From Burkholderia sp. H160 (GTDB lineage Bacteria; Pseudomonadota; Gammaproteobacteria; Burkholderiales; Burkholderiaceae): a stretch of DNA of 34,153 bases. Under the pieces are notes generated by a model, which was not told the DNA's origin, did not search any database, and was given only the letters and a program-made list of their open reading frames with translations. Each line of letters opens with the position of its first letter. The stretch's first letter is position 1. Shown here piece by piece: positions 18,822 to 27,153 of this stretch. The position numbers and the translations under genes were made by a program. The stretch is from NCBI GenBank assembly GCA_000173575.1, contig ABYL01000076.1, forward strand, positions 1-34,153, in the 5' to 3' direction.

Positions 18822-19952
18822 ATGGCAAGCATTTCCCTCACTAACGTACAGAAGTCCTATACGAGCGGTAACGCGGTGATCCGCGACGCCAACCTCGAAG
18901 TCGGCAAGAACGAATTCTGCGTGTTCCTCGGGCCGTCGGGCTGCGGCAAGTCCACGCTGCTGCGCATGATCGCCGGTCTCGAATCGATTACCGACGGCGA
19001 ACTGCGCATCGACGGGCAACTGATGAACAGCGTCGAACCCTCGAAGCGCCAGGTCGCGATGGTGTTCCAGAACTACGCGCTCTATCCGCATATGAGCGTG
19101 TACGAGAACATGGCATTCGGTCTGCGTCAGGCGAAAATCGATAAGGCCGTCATCGACAGGAAGGTGCGCAGCGCCGCTGCCGCATTGCAACTCGACACCT
19201 ATCTCGAACGCCGCCCCGCGGCGCTGTCCGGCGGCCAGCGCCAGCGCGTGGCAATTGGCCGCGCGATCGTGCGCGAGCCGGGCGTGTTCCTGTTCGACGA
19301 GCCGCTGTCGAATCTCGACGCCGCGCTGCGCGTGCAGACGCGTACCGAAATCGCTCGCTTGCATCGCGAGTTCAGCCGGGCGAGCGCGGTGTACGTCACG
19401 CACGACCAGATCGAAGCAATGGCGCTCGCCGACAAGATCGTGCTGCTGCACGCCGGCGCGGACATGGAAAAACACGGCAGCATCGCGCAGATCGGCGCGC
19501 CGCTCGATCTGTATCACCGGCCGAAGAGCCGCTTCGTCGCGGGCTTCATCGGCTCGCCGAAGATGAACTTCATGCCGGCCACGGTCCTCGCGGTCGACGA
19601 CAAGGGCATTCAGGTCGAGCTGACGACGGGCGAGCGCGTGCGCGCCGAGGTCGACGGCCGCAGGCAGCGCGTCGGTTCGCAGGTCACGCTCGGCATCCGT
19701 CCGGAGCATCTCGCCCTGCCGTCGGCGCAGCCCGGCGTACAGACGATCCGCTGCGCCGTGCGTCTGGTCGAACGGATGGGCGAGCACAGCTACGTGCATG
19801 TGAACGGTGGTGCGCGCGACGGCAACACGATGGTTGCCAAACTGCCCGGCGACGGTGGCGTGACGCACGACGAGCGCGTCGAGCTGGCGTTTGCACCGCA
19901 CGCGTGCCACGTGTTCGACGACAAGGATTTCGCGCTGCCGCGTCTGCACTGA
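18822..19952 (+). CDS. ABC sugar importer 2 ATPase (MalK/UgpC type)
   Basis: The 376-residue ATPase of the second importer has Walker [10 protein letters not shown] (37-45), VFQNYALYPH (81-90), signature LSGGQ (135-139), Walker B VFLFDEP (155-161) and the D-loop SNLD. A TOBE/OB C-terminal domain follows from about residue 240. It is closely similar in plan to the first importer's ATPase, but its C-terminal part differs clearly, so the two are old paralogues and not a recent duplication. It lies 69 bp after the permease, with no strong Shine-Dalgarno visible. Confidence 0.95.
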   Translation: MASISLTNVQKSYTSGNAVIRDANLEVGKNEFCVFLGPSGCGKSTLLRMIAGLESITDGELRIDGQLMNSVEPSKRQVAMVFQNYALYPHMSVYENMAFGLRQAKIDKAVIDRKVRSAAAALQLDTYLERRPAALSGGQRQRVAIGRAIVREPGVFLFDEPLSNLDAALRVQTRTEIARLHREFSRASAVYVTHDQIEAMALADKIVLLHAGADMEKHGSIAQIGAPLDLYHRPKSRFVAGFIGSPKMNFMPATVLAVDDKGIQVELTTGERVRAEVDGRRQRVGSQVTLGIRPEHLALPSAQPGVQTIRCAVRLVERMGEHSYVHVNGGARDGNTMVAKLPGDGGVTHDERVELAFAPHACHVFDDKDFALPRLH

Positions 19953-20190
19953 TCCGCTTGCGATCGCGTTGCTAGTCGCAACGAGCGACCCGTAGGCGAT
20001 CCAACACGCCGAATTTCGAGTCGCGGCTGCGTTCGATCGATTAGCAGGAGTGCGAAATACTGGAAGGTATCTGAAATACAAGGGAATGGCATCCGGGCTG
20101 AAGCAACGCCTTGCCGCACGCTTGTCAGAAAAAACGGATTTGTCGGCGCTTCATGCGCTTCGTACACCAGGATAAAAAAAGGAGTTTTCG

Positions 20191-22596
20191 ATGTTGCTTC
20201 GCCAAAGTGAGGTCCCGCTCTACCGCAACCCAGCAGCAACCGTGGAAGAGCGCGTGGCCGACCTGCTCGCGCGCATGACACTCGACGAAAAGATCGCGCA
20301 GCTTCACGCCGCGTGGCTGAAGCTGTCGGCCGACGGCAAGCACCAGGCGCGTAGCATCGATTTCGCGCAGAGCGCCAACCAGATCACGGTCGACGAAATC
20401 CTGCAATATGGACTCGGCCAGATCACGCGGCCGCTCGGCACGCACACGGTCGACCCGAAAGAAGGCGTGCGCGCGCTCAACGAGCTCCAACGCAAGATGG
20501 TCGAAGACACGCGTCTCGGCATTCCGGTGATGGCGCACGAGGAGTGCCTCGTCGGGCTGATGATCAAGGACGCGACGCTGTTCCCGTCGCCGTTGAACTA
20601 TGCGGCGACGTGGAATCCGCGACTGGTCGGCGAAGTGGGCACGATCATCGGCGAGCAGGCGCGCTCGATCGGCTGCCACCAGGGGCTCGCACCGGTGCTC
20701 GACGTGTCGCGCGATCCGCGCTGGGGCCGCACTGAGGAGACACTGGGCGAAGATCCGTATCTGGTCGGCGTGCTCGCATGCCATTACGTGAAGGGCCTGC
20801 AAGGCGAACAGCGCGATCTGCTCGCGACGCTCAAGCACTTCGTCGGTCATTCGGCGAGCGAAGGTGGCCGCAATCATGCGCCGGTGCATGTCGGTCCGCG
20901 TGAGCTCAACGACGTGTTCATGCTGCCGTTCGAAATGGCCGTGAAGCTCGCGAACGCGGGTTCAGTGATGCCGGCTTATCACGATGTCGATGGCGTGCCC
21001 TGTCATGGGGACCGCGCGCTGCTGCATGACACGCTGCGCGAGAAGTGGGGCTTCGATGGTCTCGTCGTCGCGGACTACGCGGGCGTGGATCTGCTGTACA
21101 GCCACCACGCGGTGGCGCGCGACAGCGCGTCGGCCGCGGCGCTCGCGTTCAACTCCGGCCTCGACGTCGAGCTGCCGGGCCACGAGTGCGCGGTGCACCT
21201 GAAAGAAGCGCTCGAACGCAACGAAATTACCGAAGCAACGGTCGACACCGCTGTCTCGCGCGTGCTGCGGATCAAATTCCAGCTCGGCCTGTTCGAGAAT
21301 CCGTACGTCGATCCCGAACGCGCCGACGTGAAAAGCGCGGCCGCAGGCGATACCGCGTATCAGGTCGCGCTCGAATCGGCGGTGCTGCTGCGCAATGAAG
21401 GCGACGTGCTGCCGCTCGACGCGAACGGCGCGCAAAAGATCGCGGTGATCGGCCCGACCGCCAACGATCCGCTCGCGCTGCTCGCCGGCTACAGCTTCCC
21501 GGTGCACCTGATCAACAGCGGCGAGCAGTCCACGGCTGCGATCGCGACGCCGCTGCGCGCGTTGCGCGCGCTGCTCGGCGACGAGCGCGTGATTCACGCG
21601 CACGGTTGCGACATCATCAAGGAACGTCGCGCGGGCGCGCCGGTGTTCCCGGGCGACGTGTCGCTCGATCTGACCGGCGACGCGCATTGCGACGAACTGA
21701 TCAGCAAGGACACCGACGGCATCGCCGCCGCGGTCGAGGCCGCGCGGCAAGCGGGTGTCGCGCTGGTGTTCGTCGGCGATCTGGCGGGCCTGTTCCAGTC
21801 CGGCACGGTCGGCGAAGGATCCGATACCGACAGCCTCGATCTGCCGGGCGTGCAGCAGGCGTTGCTCGAAGCGGTGGTCAATAGCGGCACGCCGACGGTC
21901 GTCGTGATGACGGGCGGACGCCCGTACAACCTCGGCGGCCTCGAAGAGCGCATCGCCGCGCAGATCATGGCGTTTGCACCGGGCGAGCGCGGCGCCGAAG
22001 CGCTGGCCGATCTGCTGGTGGGCCGCGCCAATTTCAGCGGCCGTTTGCCGCTATCGGTGCCGAAGAGCGCGGGCGCCGTGCCGTACGTGTACAACCATCG
22101 TCTGAAGAGCGCGGGAACGCCGATTGCCTACCACTTCGGTTGCCGCTATCCGTTCGGTTTCGGCCTCGGCTACACGCAGTTCCGTTACGGCGATCTCGCG
22201 CTTGCTCACAGCGAAGTGCCAATCGAAAATGGGACGATCGAACTGAGCTTCACCGTCGAGAACATCGGCGCGCGCGCTGGCACGGAGATCGTGCAGATCT
22301 ACGTGCGGGACCGGCACGCGTCGGTCACGCGACCGGTATGCGAGCTGAAGGCGTTCGAGCGCGTGCCGCTCGCTGCGGGCGCATCGAGCCGGGTGCGCGT
22401 GAAGCTGCCGGTTGACATGCTGAACTTCACCGACGGGCGCGGCGAACGCATCGTCGAGCCCGGTGACTTCGATCTGCTGGTTGGAAGTTCGAGCCGCGAC
22501 ATTCATCTGAGGGGCACGGTCATGGTCGCGGGCGCGGCGACGAGAACGCTCGGACGGAACTGGCGCATGCTCAGCGAAGCCGAGATTCTCGCGTAA
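20191..22596 (+). CDS. GH3 beta-xylosidase/beta-glucosidase (cytoplasmic)
   Basis: The 801-residue, three-domain enzyme has no signal peptide, so it works on imported oligosaccharides. The N-terminal barrel contains VLDVSRDPRWGRTEETLGED (169-188), LKHF (214-217) and the nucleophile Asp295 in GLVVADYAGV. A C-terminal alpha/beta sandwich domain follows (AVLLRNEGDVLPL onward). The chain ends in a fibronectin-III-like domain (VQIYVRDRHASVTRPVCELK) that is usual in GH3 beta-glucosidases and xylosidases. A strong AAAGGAG ribosome site precedes the ATG. The neighbouring xylose-oxidation genes favour beta-xylosidase activity, but motifs alone do not separate it from beta-glucosidase or dual specificity. 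Confidence 0.95.
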   Translation: MLLRQSEVPLYRNPAATVEERVADLLARMTLDEKIAQLHAAWLKLSADGKHQARSIDFAQSANQITVDEILQYGLGQITRPLGTHTVDPKEGVRALNELQRKMVEDTRLGIPVMAHEECLVGLMIKDATLFPSPLNYAATWNPRLVGEVGTIIGEQARSIGCHQGLAPVLDVSRDPRWGRTEETLGEDPYLVGVLACHYVKGLQGEQRDLLATLKHFVGHSASEGGRNHAPVHVGPRELNDVFMLPFEMAVKLANAGSVMPAYHDVDGVPCHGDRALLHDTLREKWGFDGLVVADYAGVDLLYSHHAVARDSASAAALAFNSGLDVELPGHECAVHLKEALERNEITEATVDTAVSRVLRIKFQLGLFENPYVDPERADVKSAAAGDTAYQVALESAVLLRNEGDVLPLDANGAQKIAVIGPTANDPLALLAGYSFPVHLINSGEQSTAAIATPLRALRALLGDERVIHAHGCDIIKERRAGAPVFPGDVSLDLTGDAHCDELISKDTDGIAAAVEAARQAGVALVFVGDLAGLFQSGTVGEGSDTDSLDLPGVQQALLEAVVNSGTPTVVVMTGGRPYNLGGLEERIAAQIMAFAPGERGAEALADLLVGRANFSGRLPLSVPKSAGAVPYVYNHRLKSAGTPIAYHFGCRYPFGFGLGYTQFRYGDLALAHSEVPIENGTIELSFTVENIGARAGTEIVQIYVRDRHASVTRPVCELKAFERVPLAAGASSRVRVKLPVDMLNFTDGRGERIVEPGDFDLLVGSSSRDIHLRGTVMVAGAATRTLGRNWRMLSEAEILA

Positions 22597-22607
22597 GCTG
22601 CGGGGCA

Positions 22608-22625
22608 GGGCGGCGTGTGCCGCCC
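22608..22625 (+). other. small intercistronic hairpin between GH3 and SDR genes
   Basis: GGGCGGC (22608-22614) and GCCGCCC (22619-22625) are perfectly complementary around GTGT, 12 nt after the GH3 stop. No T-tract follows. Confidence 0.45.
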
Positions 22626-22660
22626 AGGTGTGGTCCTACTCGTAATAAGTGGAATATCTG

Positions 22661-23428
22661 ATGTCGTACGCAATCTATCCGAGTCTGTCGGACAAAACGA
22701 TCGTCGTGACGGGCGGCGGCAGCGGAATCGGCGCCGCAATGGTCGAGGCCTTCGCGCAGCAAGGCGCGCGCGTGTTCTTTCTCGATGTCGCCGAGCACGA
22801 TTCGCTCGCGCTGCAGGAAGCGCTCCGCCATGCGAAGCATCCGCCGAAGTTCCGTCGCTGCGACCTGAAAAATGTCGACGCGATCGAAAGTACGTTCGCG
22901 GCAATCGTCGATGCGGCGGGTCCGATCGACGTGCTCGTCAACAACGCCGGCAACGACGACCGGCACGAGATCGGCGAACTGACCGCAAGCTATTGGGACG
23001 ACCGTATCGCGGTGAATCTGCGCCACCATTTCTTCTGCGCACAGGCCGCCGCGAAGAGCATGCGTCGCGCGGGGCGCGGCGTGATCCTGAATCTGGGCTC
23101 GGTGTCGTGGCATGTCGCGCTGCCGAACCTCGCGATCTACATGACCGCGAAGGCCGGCATCGAGGGGCTCACGCGTGGTCTGGCGCGCGATCTCGGCGGC
23201 GTGGGCATCCGCGTGAACTGCATCATCCCCGGTGCGGTGAAGACGCCGCGACAGATGCAGCTGTGGCAATCGGCGGAAAGCGAGGCGAAGGTCGTCGCGA
23301 GCCAGTGTCTGCAACTGCGCATCGAACCCGAGCACGTCGCGCGCATGGCGCTGTTCCTCGCCTCCGACGACGCATCCCGCTGCTCCGGCCGCGATTACTT
23401 CGTCGACGCAGGGTGGTACGGAGAATGA
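22661..23428 (+). CDS. SDR-family sugar dehydrogenase, probable D-xylose 1-dehydrogenase
   Basis: The 255-residue classical short-chain dehydrogenase has cofactor motif TGGGSGIG (17-24), Asp42 at the end of the second strand (favouring NAD+), NNAG (94-97) and the catalytic triad Ser147-Tyr160-Lys164. The C-terminal end FVDAGWYGE resembles Caulobacter xylose dehydrogenase (named xylB there). The expected reaction is oxidation of D-xylose to D-xylono-lactone, the first step of an oxidative pentose route. The ATG at 22661 is preferred over a GTG at 22649 because GTGGAA then serves as ribosome site. The lactonase gene begins in its stop codon. L-arabinose or another aldose as substrate is not excluded. 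Confidence 0.88.
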   Translation: MSYAIYPSLSDKTIVVTGGGSGIGAAMVEAFAQQGARVFFLDVAEHDSLALQEALRHAKHPPKFRRCDLKNVDAIESTFAAIVDAAGPIDVLVNNAGNDDRHEIGELTASYWDDRIAVNLRHHFFCAQAAAKSMRRAGRGVILNLGSVSWHVALPNLAIYMTAKAGIEGLTRGLARDLGGVGIRVNCIIPGAVKTPRQMQLWQSAESEAKVVASQCLQLRIEPEHVARMALFLASDDASRCSGRDYFVDAGWYGE

Positions 23429-24309
23429 GCATGCCGGTCCCTGTGTGCGTATGGGCGGTCGGCGCCGAGCTCGCCGAAGGGCCGCTGTGGCAGGCTGCGG
23501 AGAACGCCGTCTATTTCGTCGATATCAAGGGGCGCCGGATTCATCGGCTGTCCGTCGCGACCGGAGAACAGCGGACGTGGCAGGCGCCCGACCAACCCGG
23601 CTTTCTGGCGCCGCTCGCGAATGGCACGTTCGTGTGCGGGCTGCCATCCGGCTTGCATCGTTTCGATCCGGCGAGCGGGCAGTTCAGCAAGCTCGTCGAC
23701 GTCGAACCGCATCTGCCGGGCAACCGGCTGAACGATGGGTTCGTCGATGCCCAGGGACGCCTGTGGTTCGGCTCGATGGACGACGCTGAAGAGGCGCCAA
23801 GCGGCACGCTGTATCGCGTGAACGAGCAAGGCGCGGCCATCGCGCAGGACGACGACTACGTGATCACGAACGGTCCGGCGATGAGCCCGGACGGCCGCAC
23901 GCTGTATCACAACGACACGATGCGGCGCGTAGTCTACGCGTTCGACGTCGCCGCGGACGGGACGTTGTCGGGCAAGCGTATCTTCGCTGCGATCTCGGGC
24001 GACGGCCACCCCGATGGCATGGCCGTCGATGCCGACGGTTTCGTGTGGGTCGCGCTGTTCGGCGGCTGGCGTATCGAGCGCTATTCGCCCGTGGGCGAGT
24101 TGGTCGATCAGGTGCCGTTGCCGTGCGCGAACGTGACGAAACTCGCATTCGGCGGCGACGATCTGCAAACCGTCTATGTGTCGACCGCATGGAAGGGACT
24201 GACGGCGGTCGAGCGGCAGCATCAGCCGCTGGCGGGCGGGCTGTTCTCGTTCCGCGCGCCGGTGGCGGGGCAGGTTCAGGCGCGCTGTACGGTGGGCTTC
24301 GAACGCTAA
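23425..24309 (+). CDS. SMP-30/gluconolactonase-family lactonase, probable xylonolactonase
   Basis: This 294-residue six-bladed propeller enzyme opens sugar lactones. Metal-ligand positions of the family are visible: Glu19 in AEGPLW, Asn149 in TNGPAMSPDG and Asp197 in HPDGMAVD. RLNDG (101-105) lies in the substrate loop. It would convert the lactone from the upstream dehydrogenase to xylonate, as XylC does in Caulobacter. The ATG at 23425 overlaps the dehydrogenase stop by 4 bp (ATGA) and has GGAGA just before it, so the two steps are coupled. The frame is open far upstream, but that part overlaps the SDR gene and is not coding. Confidence 0.9.
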   Translation: MSMPVPVCVWAVGAELAEGPLWQAAENAVYFVDIKGRRIHRLSVATGEQRTWQAPDQPGFLAPLANGTFVCGLPSGLHRFDPASGQFSKLVDVEPHLPGNRLNDGFVDAQGRLWFGSMDDAEEAPSGTLYRVNEQGAAIAQDDDYVITNGPAMSPDGRTLYHNDTMRRVVYAFDVAADGTLSGKRIFAAISGDGHPDGMAVDADGFVWVALFGGWRIERYSPVGELVDQVPLPCANVTKLAFGGDDLQTVYVSTAWKGLTAVERQHQPLAGGLFSFRAPVAGQVQARCTVGFER

Positions 24310-24434
24310 CCACGAAAAACCGCGACGACCCGCGCCGCAAAACGCAACCCTGACGTTGCCCAGGTCGCTCCGTATCGAGCGGCCCGCTATCATGTGCGTT
24401 CCGTGACCCTCGCGCATTTGCCCCGATTCCTATC

Positions 24435-25460
24435 ATGACGTCCAGGCCACCTGTCCCGCCCCGCATGTCCGATGTTGCCGAACGCGCGGGCGTCTCGAAG
24501 ATGACCGTGTCGCGCGTGCTCGCGGGCCGCAACGTGTCGCAGGCGACGCGCGAACGCGTGCAGAAGGTCATCGACGAACTCGGCTATGTCGCCGATGCGG
24601 CGGCGGGCGCGCTGTCGTCGGGACGCTCGGAGTTCGTCGCCGTGCTGGTGCCGTCGCTGTCCAGCTCGAACTTCTCCGACACCGTGCGCGGCTTGAATGC
24701 CGCCCTTAGCCCGCATGGTCTGCAACTGCTGCTCGGCGATACGGACTACCGCCTCGAACAGGAAGAACTGCTGGTGCGTTCGATGCTGCGTCATCAGCCG
24801 CGCTGCGTCGCGTTGACGGGCAGCCGGCACACCGAGGCGACGCGCATGCTGCTGCAGCGCGCCGGCATTCCGGTTGTCGAGATGTGGGATCTGCCCAGCG
24901 ATCCGATCGATACGGTCGTCGGCTTTTCGAATTCGGCGGCGGCGCGTGCGATGGTCCGGCATTTGCACGAGCGTGGTTATCGACGGATCGGCTTTATCGC
25001 TGGCGCGAGCGAGCGCGATCGGCGCGGGCACGACCGGATGCGCGGCTACGTCGCCGAAGTCAAGGCGCTGGGCCTTGGCGAGCCACGCGTGATCAAGCTC
25101 GGCGATTCGCCGATCACGATGAGCCACGGCGGGCCCGCGATCGGGGCATTGCTCGACACGTGGCCCGATACCGAGGCCGTGATGTGCGTGAGCGACATGT
25201 CGGCGTTCGGCGCGATCATGGAGTGTCACCGGCGCGGGCTGTCGGTACCGGAGGATATCGCGGTCGCCGGTTTCGGTAACTTCGAGGTGTCGTGGTGCTG
25301 TCAGCCGAGCATCACGACGGTATCGGTCGACGCATACGGCATCGGCCTGCGTGCTGGCGAAACGCTGCTCGCGGCGCTCGCCGATCGCGAAGCGGGCCAG
25401 GAGCATCGCAGGAAAGCGGTGAAGATAGATTTCACGGTGATTGCGCGCGATAGCGCGTAG
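24435..25460 (+). CDS. LacI/GntR-type transcriptional regulator R3
   Basis: The 341-residue regulator has a helix-turn-helix at about residues 11-31 (MSDVAERAGVSKMTVSRVLA), a hinge (GALSSGRSEFVAVLVPSLS) and a LacI-type effector domain. Its sequence style (VPSLSSSNFSDTVRGL, GFGNFEVSWCCQPSITTV) recalls regulators of gluconate/aldonate genes. It may therefore sense xylonate or 2-keto-3-deoxyxylonate and not a neutral sugar. It lies 126 bp after the lactonase and 254 bp before the MFS gene, all in the same direction. The palindrome GTTACCGGTAAC in the downstream gap is a candidate operator. Effector and targets are inferred. Confidence 0.92.
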   Translation: MTSRPPVPPRMSDVAERAGVSKMTVSRVLAGRNVSQATRERVQKVIDELGYVADAAAGALSSGRSEFVAVLVPSLSSSNFSDTVRGLNAALSPHGLQLLLGDTDYRLEQEELLVRSMLRHQPRCVALTGSRHTEATRMLLQRAGIPVVEMWDLPSDPIDTVVGFSNSAAARAMVRHLHERGYRRIGFIAGASERDRRGHDRMRGYVAEVKALGLGEPRVIKLGDSPITMSHGGPAIGALLDTWPDTEAVMCVSDMSAFGAIMECHRRGLSVPEDIAVAGFGNFEVSWCCQPSITTVSVDAYGIGLRAGETLLAALADREAGQEHRRKAVKIDFTVIARDSA

Positions 25461-25465
25461 AAGGA

Positions 25466-25491
25466 GCGCGCTGCGAGCGTCAGCGGCGCGC
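25466..25491 (+). terminator. hairpin after R3, possible weak terminator
   Basis: GCGCGCTGC (25466-25474) pairs with GCGGCGCGC (25483-25491) over 9 bp with one U-G wobble and an 8-nt loop, 5 nt after the R3 stop. There is no T-tract, so termination would need Rho or be partial. Confidence 0.35.
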
Positions 25492-25559
25492 GGGGCCACC
25501 GCTGCGTCACTGAATTCGCAAGCCGCGAACTGTTCGAACTAGGCTTAATTAAACGGCTC

Positions 25560-25571
25560 AGGGATATCCCT
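25560..25571. promoter_or_regulatory. short palindrome in the R3-MFS gap
   Basis: AGGGATATCCCT is a perfect 12-bp palindrome 46 bp upstream of the GTTACCGGTAAC operator. It does not match either operator class. It may be part of the operon promoter region or chance. Confidence 0.25.
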
Positions 25572-25617
25572 TGGTTGTCGGGACGGTAAGCCGGGCGTAA
25601 CATCCACAGCCAGAAAT

Positions 25618-25629
25618 GTTACCGGTAAC
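25618..25629. promoter_or_regulatory. LacI-type operator before the MFS/dehydratase operon
   Basis: GTTACCGGTAAC is a perfect palindrome with CG centre and a member of the GTTANCGNTAAC family. It lies 85 bp upstream of the MFS start, where it could control the whole MFS-dehydratase-aldehyde dehydrogenase operon. Confidence 0.65.
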
Positions 25630-25714
25630 TTAACCGGCGAGATTTGCCGGCTCGACTCTCAAGAGCCGCGAAGCGACGGCATTTCCCACGAAAAACAAGC
25701 TGATGGAGAAACGA

Positions 25715-27121
25715 ATGACTGCTGTGCCGTCCGCCATCGCCGCGCCCGCCGGGCGCGTCGACGAGTTCGAGGAAAGGACCTATCGCAAGGTCGTGCGCCG
25801 CCTGTTGCCGGTGCTGTTGCTGTGCTATGTGGTTGCATATCTGGATCGAGTGAACGTCGGCTTCGCGAAGCTGCAGATGCTCGACGATCTGGGCCTGTCC
25901 GACACGATGTACGCGATCGGCGCGAGCGTGTTCTTCTGGGGCTATTTCATCTTCGAAGTGCCCAGCAACGTGTTCCTGCATCGCTACGGTGCGCGCTTCT
26001 GGATCGCGCGGATCATGTTCACGTGGGGGCTCGTGTCGATGGCGCTCGCGTTCGTCGAGCCGCTCGCGCGCGTCGCGCACGTCGAAACCGCGACGATGTT
26101 CTATATCCTGCGCTTCCTGCTCGGGCTATGCGAGGCCGGCTTCTTTCCTGGCGTGATTCTGTATCTGAACTTCTGGTTTCCCGCACAGCGCCAGAGCCGC
26201 GTGATGTCGGGCTTCCTGATCGCGATGCCGGTCAGCCTGATGCTCGGCGGCGTCGTGTCGGGCTGGCTGATGGACCATACGGCCGGCCTGCTCGGCTATC
26301 AGGGCTGGCAATGGATGCTGTTGATCGAGGGCGTGCCGTCGCTGCTGACCGCATTCGTCGTCTACTTCTCGCTCGACGACGGCATCGAGCGTGCCCGCTG
26401 GCTCACGCCGCAGGAGAAGAGCCTGCTCGCGGCGAATCTGCAGCGCGAAAGCGCGCACAAGACCGCGCGCTTCGGCTCGGCGGTGCGCGATCCGCGCGTC
26501 TGGCTGCTGGTCGCGATCTTGCTCACGTTCAATACGGGCTTCTATGGCCTCGCGTTCTGGCTGCCGTCGATCATCAAGGCGACCGGCGTGCAGGACCCGC
26601 TGCATATCGGCCTGCTGACCGCGATTCCGTACGGCGTGGCGATCATCGCGACGCTCGCGAACGCCGCGCATTCGAAGAAAACCGGCGAACGGCGCCTGCA
26701 TGCGGCGATTCCGGCGCTGATCGGCGGGATTGGTCTGATCATGAGCGCGGCTTTGGCGCATCATGTGGTGTGGGCGATTACGTTTCTGACGATCGCCACT
26801 GCCGGCATCCTCGCGTTGATGCCGATTTACTGGACGTTCCCGGGACAATTGCTGTCGGGCGCCGCCGCGGCGGCCGGCATCGCGATGATCAACGCGATCG
26901 GCAATCTGTCCGGCTTTACCGGTTCGATGATCACCGCCGTGGCGAAAGATTTGACCGGCGACATCAACAACGGCACTTATGCACTCGGTGCGTGTCTGCT
27001 GGTCAGCTGCGTGCTGATCCTGCTCGTGCCGCGCACGATGCTGATGCGGGCCGCATCGAATGAAGGCAGAGGCTCCGGCCCCGAGACGGCGCGCGCGCAG
27101 AAGCACGCAGAGCACGCCTAA
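25715..27121 (+). CDS. MFS transporter, anion:cation symporter (ACS) type
   Basis: The 468-residue protein has about 12 membrane helices. The first reads LLPVLLLCYVVAYLDRVNVG, with the DRVNVGFAK signature of ACS-family importers of sugar acids, tartrate or phthalate-like anions. GYFIFEVPSNVFLHRYGAR and LGLCEAGFFPGVILYLNFWF match the same group. In this operon it may import xylonate or another aldonate, giving an entry after the dehydrogenase and lactonase steps. The ATG at 25715 is chosen because TGGAGAAACGA provides the ribosome site; an ATG at 25703 would need a different one. It begins the four-gene operon ending at 31692. Confidence 0.9.
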   Translation: MTAVPSAIAAPAGRVDEFEERTYRKVVRRLLPVLLLCYVVAYLDRVNVGFAKLQMLDDLGLSDTMYAIGASVFFWGYFIFEVPSNVFLHRYGARFWIARIMFTWGLVSMALAFVEPLARVAHVETATMFYILRFLLGLCEAGFFPGVILYLNFWFPAQRQSRVMSGFLIAMPVSLMLGGVVSGWLMDHTAGLLGYQGWQWMLLIEGVPSLLTAFVVYFSLDDGIERARWLTPQEKSLLAANLQRESAHKTARFGSAVRDPRVWLLVAILLTFNTGFYGLAFWLPSIIKATGVQDPLHIGLLTAIPYGVAIIATLANAAHSKKTGERRLHAAIPALIGGIGLIMSAALAHHVVWAITFLTIATAGILALMPIYWTFPGQLLSGAAAAAGIAMINAIGNLSGFTGSMITAVAKDLTGDINNGTYALGACLLVSCVLILLVPRTMLMRAASNEGRGSGPETARAQKHAEHA

Positions 27122-27153
27122 GCAACCCTCACCAAGACAGAGAGACAAGCATC

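Noticed and set aside
17934-20081. A 715-codon minus-strand open frame across the second permease and ATPase genes
   Set aside because: The translation is Arg/His/Asp-rich with no recognisable domain, and it is the antisense of well-supported ABC transporter genes.
22615-23424. A large N-terminal extension of the lactonase overlapping the SDR gene
   Set aside because: The extension is Arg-rich shadow sequence; the lactonase family starts at about MSMPVPV, with a ribosome site and ATGA overlap at 23425.
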